Positions 54,748-63,080 of a stretch of 64,000 bases of DNA are shown here, piece by piece (position 1 is the first letter of the stretch; the number at the start of each line of letters is the position of its first letter). The notes under the pieces are model-generated. The model had not been told where the DNA came from. It made no database searches and worked only from the letters and a program-made list of their open reading frames with translations. Origin of the DNA: Bacillota bacterium (GTDB taxonomy: Bacteria > Bacillota > Clostridia > Acetivibrionales > DSM-27016); NCBI GenBank assembly GCA_023390115.1, contig JAEWDM010000022.1:372001-436000 (forward strand). Reading direction: 5' to 3'. The position numbers were made by a program, and so were the translations under genes.

Positions 54748-55635
54748 ATGAATTACACGTTGGATTTACTAAGTGATAGCTCGGAACGCATTCCCTACAA
54801 CAATCAGGAAATTCCTGTTTACGTAAACAGAGGCAGAATTTTTGATTTTTGCAACTTTTCTGCACCTGGACACTGGCATGACGATTTGGAATTTTCACTT
54901 ATATTGCAGGGGCATATGTCTTACAATGTAAACGGAACGGTTTATGTTCTCGAACAGGGAGAGGGAATGTTTGTTAATTCCCGTCAATTTCACAGCAATT
55001 ATTCGTCAGACGGAACGGATTGCCTCTATATCTGCGTATTGGTACACCCAATTTTATTATGTGCCAATCAGCATATGGAAAACAAATATATTTTTCCTGT
55101 TATTTCAAACAAGTTATTTTCTTACGCCATATTAAAAAAACATATCCCATGGCACAAAGAACTGCTTTGTTATATCCAAAAAATTTATGAGCTATACAGC
55201 GAAAAGAAAAAGACATTTCATCTTTTAGCCCACAGCCTTTTTTATCAGGTATGGTCGTTATTGTATGAAAACATGCCGGAACCACCACAATCGGCTCTGC
55301 AAACGCAAAATTGGCTTTCTGCGCTTCATGGCATGATCGGATTTATCCAAAAGCACTATAACGAAAAAATATCGTTAGCAGATATTGCGGCTTCCGGGAA
55401 TGTCTGTCAAAGTAATTGCTGTGCGATTTTTAAAAAATATCTGCGACAGACGCCTATAGGGTATTTAATCTGCTATCGCCTTAACAAAAGCGTAGAATTC
55501 CTGAAAGACCCGTCTTTGAGCATAACCGAGATAAGTCTGGCTTCGGGATTTATCGGAGCCAGCTATTATACGGAAACTTTTCGTAAGCATTTTGGCTGTC
55601 CTCCGTCTGAGTACCGAAGGAAAGCGGCCGAATAA
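54748..55635 (+). CDS. AraC-family regulator
   Basis: The 295-residue protein has an N-terminal cupin-type domain (SAPGHWHDDLEFSLILQGHM, EQGEGMFVNSRQFH) and two C-terminal AraC HTH motifs (KISLADIAASGNVCQSNCCA; SITEISLASGFIGASYYTET; FRKHFGCPPSEYRR). GGTGAAG precedes the ATG. Divergent orientation and spacing suggest it regulates the MFS gene in response to its substrate. Confidence 0.88.
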   Translation: MNYTLDLLSDSSERIPYNNQEIPVYVNRGRIFDFCNFSAPGHWHDDLEFSLILQGHMSYNVNGTVYVLEQGEGMFVNSRQFHSNYSSDGTDCLYICVLVHPILLCANQHMENKYIFPVISNKLFSYAILKKHIPWHKELLCYIQKIYELYSEKKKTFHLLAHSLFYQVWSLLYENMPEPPQSALQTQNWLSALHGMIGFIQKHYNEKISLADIAASGNVCQSNCCAIFKKYLRQTPIGYLICYRLNKSVEFLKDPSLSITEISLASGFIGASYYTETFRKHFGCPPSEYRRKAAE

Positions 55636-55643
55636 TAAAGTAT

Positions 55644-55688
55644 AAGAGCGTGCCATCGGATAGTTATATCCGCAGATACGCTCTTTTC
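55644..55688 (+). terminator. Terminator after the AraC-type gene
   Basis: AAGAGCGT and ACGCTCTT enclose an inner GGATA/TATCC hairpin, followed by TTTTC. Confidence 0.7.
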
Positions 55689-55701
55689 TTGTTCCGCAGG
55701 G

Positions 55702-55908
55702 CTATTCTGCGGTGCCGTCCCCTCCGGCCTTCAAATTTCCACTTGAACACATTGAAAAATTGGATATTAAGCATATGAGAGAATACAGGCCGGTGCCCAT
55801 GGTGTAGTCTACCCACATACCGCCCGCCAGCTTATACAGCGGGTAATACTCACCGCCCACATCAAATATGTATACCTTAAAGCCTCCCATCAGCAGGGAT
55901 ACACTCAA
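55702..55908 (-). pseudogene. Conjugation ATPase (TraC/VirB4-like) fragment
   Basis: The frame reads LLMGGFKVYIFDVGGEYYPL, then YKLAGGMWVDYTMGTGLYS. This resembles the stretch of TraC/VirB4 ATPases after Walker A (K-V-x-I-x-D-V-G-x-E-Y-x-x-L-x-x-x-x-G-G). Nothing before or after belongs to an ATPase. It suggests the element, or its right end, once carried a conjugation module. Confidence 0.4.
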
Positions 55909-56007
55909 TTATTATGTAATCAGATAAGGGTGTTATCGGTTTGCCATTGCCAGTATTTTGCATTTATCCATTTGATTATCCGTTTTTCCTATATTAATTT
56001 GCACAAT

Positions 56008-56026
56008 GAGGCAAAGGGCATATTGA
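56008..56026 (+). repeat. Right attachment core (attR) in cotJC
   Basis: The second exact copy of GAGGCAAAGGGCATATTGA. It is preceded by element DNA and followed by AATGATATAGGTAGTGAG, which continues the cotJC reading frame. Confidence 0.85.
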
Positions 56027-56043
56027 ATGATATAGGTAGTGAG
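56027..56043 (+). pseudogene. cotJC: cotJC, internal fragment between two elements
   Basis: After the repeat the plus strand reads N-D-I-G-S-E in the cotJC frame; CotJC proteins normally continue E-A-K-G-x-L-x-D-I-G-T-E-E-L-A-H. After this point comes A-S-K-stop, which is not CotJC. The rest of cotJC should lie to the right of this window. Confidence 0.75.
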
Positions 56044-57546
56044 GCATCAAAATGACGATTGTCGCCGGAAACGGCCGCAAACCGCCATTTTGCGGGCAAA
56101 AGATTGAGGTGGATATCTACCCTGTTTTCGTCGAAAACTGTGATTTTATCAAGGATATGGCGATAAAAAGTATCGTCCCACTGCTCGCCGGAGGTAAGGT
56201 TTTTGAGAACAGCCGAGATGTCGGATAGTAGTTTTTCGTGATTCTCCCGCAGTGCGGTCTGCTTTTTGCAGTTTTCCATTCCCTTGCCGATTATATCCAT
56301 CTCTTGGTCACACTTTGCGTTCATGGTCTGAAAATCCTGTTTGGAGATATCCTTATTCAGATAAAGTTCCAGCAACCGTTGTTTCTTTTCTAAAATTTGT
56401 TTCATTTTGTCTTGAAGATTTTCTGACTTATCAATTTCACCACTTAAATCAATTACCTTTCTAATGATACCCGTCAGGTTGTCAACAACCTTCTGCGTAT
56501 CCATTTGAAGGCTCTTTGCCACTTCCTGCATCATCAGCCTGGCATCCTCGTCATTGAGGGACATACAGGAGCAACCCACTTGATTGCCAGCCTTGTCAAT
56601 ATGCGGAGCGCCATTTTTCGCACCCTCATAGCACCGCCATGCCTTATAAACGCTTGTATCCTTACGCTTTTTCGTCCGGGACACAAAGGAACAGCCGCAA
56701 ATACCACACTTGATTTTACCTGAAAAACAATAACGGTTAGAATGCTTAGCCTTTTGCTCGCTTGAAGGAGAACGGCGGGCTAATTCCACTTGGGCTTTAT
56801 CAAACATTTCACGGCTGATGATGGGTTCGTGATGATCATGAAGTACAACAAATTCCTCTTCACCCTTGTTGTACTTTTTTTCATGGGTCAGGTAGCTGGG
56901 CGTGAAAGTTTTTTTCTGAACGAGATCTCCGCAATACTTCTCATTACGCAGTATCCGCAGAATGACCGTGTTGGACCATTGCTTCATATAAGTGGCAGTC
57001 TGAATGCCGACCTCACGCAGTTCTCTGGCAATAACGTGAGTGCCCTTATCCTCGTTGACAAATTTGTGAAAAATAAGCCGGACGATTTCCGCGCCTTCTT
57101 CGTTGATATGGAGCTTGCCGTCCCGAACATCATAGCCCAGCATATCTCGACCAAATACAACGCCCTGCTCCATACGCCGTTTTTGCCCCCATTTCACCCG
57201 ATCGGAGGTTTTGCGGCTTTCCTCTTGCGCGATGGACGACATAATGGTCAACCGCAGCTCGGCGTCTGCATCCAGAGTGTTAATATTGTCATTCATAAAG
57301 AAGACGCCGATACTAAGGTCTTTCAGCTTGCGGGTATAGAAGATACTGTCCAGCGTATTACGGGCGAAACGGCTGATTTCCTTCGTGATTATCAGGTCGA
57401 AGGCACATCTTTGGGCATCAGCCATCATGCGGTTGAAAGCATGCCGCTTTTTGGTGCTAGTGCCGGTGATGCCCTCATCACCTTGTGTCAAGGGTAGGAC
57501 TTAAAAAAAATAAAAACTTTTTTCAACCAGCACTTAGCTACAATAA

Positions 57547-57594
57547 GACAGACAGGGCATCCCGATACGAATTGAGCGGGATGCCCTGTCTGTC
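57547..57594 (-). terminator. Terminator after the recombinase triplet
   Basis: GACAGACAGGGCATCCCG and its reverse complement form a perfect 18-base stem around a 12-base loop. On the minus strand it is followed by TTATTGT. It overlaps the stop of the third recombinase. Confidence 0.75.
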
Positions 57595-59173
57595 AGTTGT
57601 TAATATTGTACCCAAAGCGCCATTGAATATGAATAGTCTTATCGTTATACACATAGATGCAGTCAACCAGCGCTTCCACGATTTCACGGGTAAGGGTATC
57701 AATATTGAGGTAGTTTCTTAACGCCTTTTCCTGCACCTGATTGTTGTAGACAATGCGCTCCAAACGAGTTAATTCTGCTTGGGAGCTTTCGTACTGCCGC
57801 TCTGCCTCCCTCTCCCGGCGGGAGAGGGTATCCTGCCTTTTTTGAAAAGTTTCCCGGCTGATTTTTTGTTCCGCCAAAAGGTCGTATAACTGTGCCTTTT
57901 GCTCCTTCATTCCAGACATATTGGTTTGCAGAGTCGTAAGCTGTTTTTGCAGAAATGGAATTTTCGCACTGGATTCTGCCTTTTTCAGCAATGCTTTTTC
58001 GTCCAGCAAGGTACTTGCATAGACACGAACAGCAGACAGCACGGTTTCTGCAATGTCGTACTCCTTGATTTGTCCTGTCATGCAATCGCAGTCTGCAACT
58101 CTGCGCCGGGTAGTGCAGCCAAAGCGTGGTGTTGGCTTTTTTGTGCGGGTAAGAGAATATCCGCAGTGTCCACATCGCAGCTTTCCGATGAATAGGTGGG
58201 TGGCAGTTGGAGAGCTTTTCATCGGGGCAAATTCCCGAAGATTTTCACGGGCCGCCGTAAATTCTTCTTCGGTAATAATCGGTTCATGGCAGTTGTCCAC
58301 AACGATCCAGTTGTCCTTTTCCTTTTTGCGTGACTGATAGCTTCCAACCGTAATGCGTTGCCGTTTTCCAAAGATATTTTTTCCAAGATACCGCTCATCA
58401 CGCAAAATGTTGGTGACTGTTGTTCTGTCCCATAGCTTCATACTGCCAGCGCCATCCCACCATTTATGGGAGAAACCCGCTTTGTTTTTCAATCCGCTGG
58501 GTGTCGGCACTTGTTCTGCATTAAACCGACGGACAATCTGTATAACAGTCATCCCATTTCCAGCCATCTGAAATATCCGCCGGACAATTTCAGCACCTTC
58601 TGGCTCTATAATAAGCTGATTTTTATTGTCCGGCGCTTTCTGATAGCCGATTGGAGCAAATGGGCTTAAAAAATCCCCGTTTGCTGCCTTTGTACATTTT
58701 CCAGTCTTTACCTTGATGGATAAGTCCTGACTGTAATAACCGTAAATCACGTTACGGAAAGCCATATCCACGCCACTGGTCGCACCATTGCACTTTGCGC
58801 TGTCGTAACGGTCATTCACTGAGATAAAGCGGATGCCCATGAAGGGAAATATCTGATCCACATAATCGCTCACAGTCAGATAATCTCTCCCGAACCGGGA
58901 AAAATCCTTGACAATGATACAGTTTGCCTGACCGCTTTTCACCAAATCAAGCAGCTTTGCCATTGCAGGACGGTTCATGTTCGTACCGGAGTAACCATCG
59001 TCACACAGCTCTATGAGCTGGCAATCGGAAAATTCCGGTTGACTTTGTACATACCGTTTCAAAAACTCCCTCTGGTTGGAAATGCTGTTGCTCTCGTCCT
59101 TTCCATTTTCGTGGTTATCAATATCTTCCACAGAAATGCGGATATAGAGGATAATGATATAGTTTTTATCCAT
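57593..59173 (-). CDS. Serine recombinase, third of a tandem triplet
   Basis: A 526-residue large serine recombinase with the catalytic Ser in IILYIRISVED, ELCDDGYSGTNMNRPAM, VKDFSRFGRDYL, a recombinase domain (GYQKAPDNKNQLIIEPEGAE), a zinc ribbon (LRCGHCGYSLTR) and a C-terminal coiled coil (about 400-480). The start overlaps the end of the upstream recombinase by 8 bp. All three enzymes of the triplet keep intact catalytic cores and may act together in element excision. Confidence 0.92.
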   Translation of the reverse strand: MDKNYIIILYIRISVEDIDNHENGKDESNSISNQREFLKRYVQSQPEFSDCQLIELCDDGYSGTNMNRPAMAKLLDLVKSGQANCIIVKDFSRFGRDYLTVSDYVDQIFPFMGIRFISVNDRYDSAKCNGATSGVDMAFRNVIYGYYSQDLSIKVKTGKCTKAANGDFLSPFAPIGYQKAPDNKNQLIIEPEGAEIVRRIFQMAGNGMTVIQIVRRFNAEQVPTPSGLKNKAGFSHKWWDGAGSMKLWDRTTVTNILRDERYLGKNIFGKRQRITVGSYQSRKKEKDNWIVVDNCHEPIITEEEFTAARENLREFAPMKSSPTATHLFIGKLRCGHCGYSLTRTKKPTPRFGCTTRRRVADCDCMTGQIKEYDIAETVLSAVRVYASTLLDEKALLKKAESSAKIPFLQKQLTTLQTNMSGMKEQKAQLYDLLAEQKISRETFQKRQDTLSRREREAERQYESSQAELTRLERIVYNNQVQEKALRNYLNIDTLTREIVEALVDCIYVYNDKTIHIQWRFGYNINN

Positions 59174-60872
59174 GGGCCGCCGACCTTTCTGCGGAAAGAC
59201 GGCTCTTTAACTGCTCATACTCGTCTTGAAAGCGGAAAGAAATATGGAAGGATTCCCTGCCATAAACCGTGATTTTGTCAATCAGTTCCACAGCCATTTC
59301 CCGTGTCAGCTCTGTCTCGTTCTGGAAACGGAGCAGGCTGTTCAGGAGAGGGTTATCCTCATCTCGTTCTTCAGTAATCCCCTGATAAGCAAGCTTCAGT
59401 TCTTCAAACTGCTGCTGATAGGCTGCTTCCTGTTCCTTGTATCGCCTCTGTGCATAGATATAGTCCTGCTCGTTCATCAAATGATCGGCATAATCGTCAT
59501 AAAGACGTTCCCGGTAGCGAACCGTCCTTGTCAGGATTTCTTCCGCCCGCCGGATTTGGCTCTCCAGCCGGTCTTTTTCTTCCTGCGCAGAGGATTTCCC
59601 ACCAAAAGCTTTCAGCATTTTGTTCATGTCCATTGCCGTTATTACCTGAACCTTGATTGCGCTGTTTACCGCTTCCAGCAAATCACGTTCCGATACACTC
59701 AAAAAGGAACACCGGGTTAAGTCCGCAGCATGGACAGGGCAGATATAGTTGTACCAAACATGGAATTTAGGGGTTGTATGCTTGTTCTCACGGACATTCT
59801 TGTACCGTACCAAATTTGTACCGCAATCACCGCAGTATACCAGACCTTTCAGAATGTTTTCCGTGTTCTCAATCTCAGAAAACCGATCCTGTTTTGTTCT
59901 ATATTCCTCCGTTTTCTGACGGTTCAACCGCTGTACCGCCTCAAAGGTTTGCCGGTCAATAATCGGTTCATGGGTGTTTTCTACAATAATCCACTGCTCT
60001 TTTGGAACAGGGGTCTGCCTTTGTCCATGAAACAAGGATTCCCGTTTTCTGCCCTGCACCATATGCCCTAAATAGACCTCGTTGCAGAGAATTCCTTTGA
60101 TAGTCTGCACACGCCACGGGGCATCCGTCCATTTCTCATTCTGTACCCATCCTTTGGCATAACGGTATTGGCTGGGTGATGGGATGTTCTGTTCCGTCAG
60201 CCGCCTGCAAATTCCCTGATAACTGAGTCCTTCCAGCCGCCATTTAAAAATATCACGGACAACGGATGCAGATTCCCTGTCAACTAAAATGCGATGCTTA
60301 TCCTGTTTGGATTTCACATACCCGTATGCCGCCCAAGCACCGATAAATTCCCCCCGTTCTTGTTTCTCCCGTAGAACAGGGCAAATTTTTGCTGAAATAT
60401 CACGGGCATATACATCATTCACAAGGTTTTTTAAGTGCAGAGAAAGACTATCTGAGGCGGATGGGCTGCTGCTGTCATATCCATCATTGACAGCAATGAA
60501 CCGTATACCGAGAAACGGAAATATCTTTTCCAGATATTCGCCGGTTTCTATATAGTTTCGTCCAAAACGGGATAAGTCTTTTACAATAATGCAGTCTATT
60601 TTCCCGGCTCTGACATCCTCCATCAACCGTTCAAACTCACCACGCTTGAAGCTCACCCCGGTTTCTCCATTGTCAATATAGACGGAAACCAGCATAAAAT
60701 ACGGTTTCCCTTGAATAAATCTCCGCAGAAGTGCTTCTTGTGTTTCCACAGTATCACTGTCTTTTTTCCCGCTGTCAAGAACCGACAGACGAACATACAG
60801 CGCCACTTTATAAATACGCTCCCGGAGGACTGCTGGAGCCTCTTTTTTCCTTACCCGGCTAACTCTTGCCAT
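59166..60872 (-). CDS. Serine recombinase, second of a tandem triplet
   Basis: About 568 residues. The catalytic Ser is in YKVALYVRLSVLDSG, then IDNGETGVSFKRGEFERLM and VKDLSRFGRNYIETGEYLE, a recombinase domain (AYGYVKSKQDKHRILVDRES), a zinc ribbon (LVYCGDCGTNLVRYK) and a coiled coil. AGGAGG lies ahead of the ATG at 60872, ten bases away. The gene starts two bases after the first recombinase ends. Sequence is clearly related to but distinct from its neighbours. Confidence 0.92.
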   Translation of the reverse strand: MARVSRVRKKEAPAVLRERIYKVALYVRLSVLDSGKKDSDTVETQEALLRRFIQGKPYFMLVSVYIDNGETGVSFKRGEFERLMEDVRAGKIDCIIVKDLSRFGRNYIETGEYLEKIFPFLGIRFIAVNDGYDSSSPSASDSLSLHLKNLVNDVYARDISAKICPVLREKQERGEFIGAWAAYGYVKSKQDKHRILVDRESASVVRDIFKWRLEGLSYQGICRRLTEQNIPSPSQYRYAKGWVQNEKWTDAPWRVQTIKGILCNEVYLGHMVQGRKRESLFHGQRQTPVPKEQWIIVENTHEPIIDRQTFEAVQRLNRQKTEEYRTKQDRFSEIENTENILKGLVYCGDCGTNLVRYKNVRENKHTTPKFHVWYNYICPVHAADLTRCSFLSVSERDLLEAVNSAIKVQVITAMDMNKMLKAFGGKSSAQEEKDRLESQIRRAEEILTRTVRYRERLYDDYADHLMNEQDYIYAQRRYKEQEAAYQQQFEELKLAYQGITEERDEDNPLLNSLLRFQNETELTREMAVELIDKITVYGRESFHISFRFQDEYEQLKSRLSAERSAAHG

Positions 60873-60874
60873 TA

Positions 60875-62557
60875 TTACCACACCTCCTCTGCAGGAGATG
60901 CAGAAACAGAAGATATTTGTTTCAACTGCCCGGTATTTTTAAGCAGAGTGACAGCACTGTCATATTCAGCCTGAAACTTGAAGCGGATATGAATCCGCTT
61001 ACCCTCATATACGAAAATACGGTCAATCAGAGCAACGGCCAATTTGCGGGTCAGGTCACTGATATTCCGGTATTGTTTGAAATACGCAATCCATTTTTGT
61101 TCCCCTGTGTTGCCGTTGACAAGGTTTTCTATCTCTTTCGTGAGCAGAAGTATGGAATCTTCGGCATCTTTGATTTTTGCATCGTAACGCTTTCCAAACG
61201 CAATATAGTCTTCACGGCAAAGGATACCGTCCGCATAATCCTCATGGAGTTTCAGCTTATACCGCTGATATTTCTCCACCTCCTGCCGCTTTACCTGTAT
61301 CCGCCCATCTGCTTTTTTAACCTCACGGGTGGTATAAGGCAGCTCGGCAATCCGTTTTAGCGTATCCTCAATGTCAAGCACCGCCCGAATATGTTCCTGC
61401 AAGGTAACAAGAACCGCCTGTTCCAGCGCACTGTCACGGATGATATGGCTGCTTTTGCAGCCCTCTTTATTCTTATTGCCGGAGCAGACATAGTAAATAT
61501 AGGGCTTTTCTGCCGTGGAATTATTCTTGCGTATCATGCTCATTTGGCAGTCACCACAAAAAACCAAACCGGAAAGAGGATATACGCTTTCCTGACCCGG
61601 AACTGTACGGGTGTCAGCCATCAAAACTGCCGCGACATTATCAAAGGTTTCTTCACTGATAATAGGCTCATGGCTGTCCGGTACACTGATCCAGCGTTCT
61701 TTCGGCACATCAAACAGCTTTTTGACCTTATAGTTCGGTGTGCTCCGTTTACCCTGCACCAAGGTTCCGGTGTAGACTGGATTTTTCAAAATGCGAAAAA
61801 CCGCAACAGCTGTCCAGCCTGCGGTTTCCTTTCGTTTGAAAGGGCAGGAGAACTTACTGCCCTTGGAACGCTTGTATTCCATAGGAGAAAGAACATCCTG
61901 CTCATTTAAATATTCCGCTATTGCCTGCGCAGAATAGCCGTCCAGCTTGCGCTTGAAAATTTCGCGCACTACGGCGGCGGCTTCCTCGTCAACGATAAGC
62001 TGATTCCGGTTTTCCTCATCCTTGCAATATCCATATACGGCAAAAGGAGCGATGCACTGTCCCTTTTTGCGCTTGATGTCAAGGTGGCTGCGGATTTTAA
62101 TTGAAATGTCCCGGCAATAGGCATCATTCATTAGATTTTTGACAGGAACAATCAAATTATCAGAAGAAGTCCTTGGTCTTGCACTGTCATAGTCATCATT
62201 AATGGAAATAAAGCGTACACCCATAAACGGAAATATTTTTTCGATGTATTTTCCCGTTTCGATAAAGTTTCTTCCAAGACGGGAAAAGTCCTTGACAATA
62301 ATGCAGTTGATTTCTTTGTTTTTGACCGACTCTATCATTTCTATGAAGTCAGGACGGTCAAAATTTACCCCGGTATAACCATCATCTATCCGCACCTTGT
62401 GCAGAGTGATTTCGGGGTGACTCTCCAAAAAAGCGGTAATTAAATCACGCTGGTTCGCAATGCTGTCGCTTTCTGTTTTGCTTCCGTCCTCTTTATCGCC
62501 ATCCTCACGGGAAAGGCGGAGGTACATATCAGCATAATAAGTAGTTTGTGTATCCAT
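60875..62557 (-). CDS. Serine recombinase, first of a tandem triplet
   Basis: A 560-residue large serine recombinase: catalytic Ser in ADMYLRLSREDGD, IDDGYTGVNFDRPDFIEMIE, VKDFSRLGRNFIETGKYIE, recombinase domain (VYGYCKDEENRNQLIVDEEA), zinc ribbon (GLVFCGDCQMSMIRKN ... CSGNKNKEGC) and a coiled coil. GGAG precedes the ATG at 62557. Triplets of serine integrases are known from streptococcal and other Firmicutes ICEs. Confidence 0.92.
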   Translation of the reverse strand: MDTQTTYYADMYLRLSREDGDKEDGSKTESDSIANQRDLITAFLESHPEITLHKVRIDDGYTGVNFDRPDFIEMIESVKNKEINCIIVKDFSRLGRNFIETGKYIEKIFPFMGVRFISINDDYDSARPRTSSDNLIVPVKNLMNDAYCRDISIKIRSHLDIKRKKGQCIAPFAVYGYCKDEENRNQLIVDEEAAAVVREIFKRKLDGYSAQAIAEYLNEQDVLSPMEYKRSKGSKFSCPFKRKETAGWTAVAVFRILKNPVYTGTLVQGKRSTPNYKVKKLFDVPKERWISVPDSHEPIISEETFDNVAAVLMADTRTVPGQESVYPLSGLVFCGDCQMSMIRKNNSTAEKPYIYYVCSGNKNKEGCKSSHIIRDSALEQAVLVTLQEHIRAVLDIEDTLKRIAELPYTTREVKKADGRIQVKRQEVEKYQRYKLKLHEDYADGILCREDYIAFGKRYDAKIKDAEDSILLLTKEIENLVNGNTGEQKWIAYFKQYRNISDLTRKLAVALIDRIFVYEGKRIHIRFKFQAEYDSAVTLLKNTGQLKQISSVSASPAEEVW

Positions 62558-62739
62558 TCGGTATTCTCCTAATCGCTTCTGAATTTCAGAAAACCAATCG
62601 GGAGCTTTACCGTAAGTCCTGCTCCGCAGGGGCTTACCCTGACCTCCTGCGGATTTGTGACTCAGCTTACCACAAAACTCCCTTCGCGTCCAGACAGATT
62701 TTCTAAATTCAGTGCCTGCTCAATTTTCATAACATATCC
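62558..62739. other. Short gap between recombinase triplet and DUF6870 gene
   Basis: A 22-codon minus-strand frame (62662-62730, MKIEQALNLENLSGREGSFV) follows an ATG but has no strong ribosome site. A hairpin GTAAG-CCTGC/GCAGG-CTTAC lies at about 62610-62637. Neither can be assigned a role. Confidence 0.3.
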
Positions 62740-63003
62740 TCACAAGGTTTGCAGATAATGCTCCATACATTTTTCAAAGGTCGGACCGTCCCCCGCAAAG
62801 CCCACACTGACAGCCACCTTTCCCACCTTAAAGCAGTAAGGATTCCCAATCTGGCGGACAAACTCCCTCAAACGTTCCTCCTTGGGCAGAGCAGCATCAA
62901 TATTCAAATTATTTATATCTACAAGCGTTGCCGGATCGACTGTCCGAACATCTACTTGACGCAATTTCTCCAAATTTATTTGTGTTATATCAAATTTCTC
63001 CAT
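62740..63003 (-). CDS. DUF6870 family protein of integrative conjugative elements
   Basis: The 87-residue protein begins MEKFDITQINLEKLRQVDVR and continues VDPATLVDINNLNID, then IGNPYCFKVGKVAVSVGFA and MEHYLQTL. This is a small conserved protein of Tn1549-like ICEs (DUF6870), of unknown function. AGGAGG lies six bases before the ATG at 63003, so the longer frame starting at 63066 was rejected. Confidence 0.7.
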   Translation of the reverse strand: MEKFDITQINLEKLRQVDVRTVDPATLVDINNLNIDAALPKEERLREFVRQIGNPYCFKVGKVAVSVGFAGDGPTFEKCMEHYLQTL

Positions 63004-63080
63004 GACCGGCCTCCTTGCTCTCTTGTTATCATTTATATGAAAACATTGGATTGTCCCATTACCCAAAGCTGGACGCCCAC

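Larger units (their letters stand above)
35237..56026. mobile_element. 20.8-kb element integrated in cotJC (element 1)
   Basis: It is bounded by the 19-bp direct repeats at 35237-35255 and 56008-56026, with a complete large serine recombinase at its left end reading toward the border. Excision across the repeat would remove 20,771 bp and rejoin cotJC codons in frame up to N-D-I-G-S-E. Cargo includes a small HTH protein, a Spo0E-like protein, an intact gerA operon, a decayed sugar/glycyl-radical island, an MFS/AraC pair and several fragments of other mobile DNA. No complete conjugation or phage module is present, so mobility today would depend on the recombinase alone. Confidence 0.8.
55989..57491 (-). 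pseudogene. Serine recombinase lacking its catalytic N-terminus (element 2)
   Basis: The frame of 500 codons begins at DEGITGTSTKKRHAFNRMMA, which is normally about 60 residues into a large serine recombinase; the nucleophile serine region is missing. KEISRFARNTLD, the recombinase domain, a zinc ribbon (IKCGICGCSFVS) and a coiled coil remain. The native C-terminus probably ends near RHFDA (about 56044); the frame then runs antisense through the cotJC remnant. A triple-recombinase element starts at the truncated end. Confidence 0.85.

Noticed and set aside
56790..57497. Plus-strand 235-codon frame opposite the truncated recombinase
   Set aside because: It is the antisense shadow of the recombinase gene.
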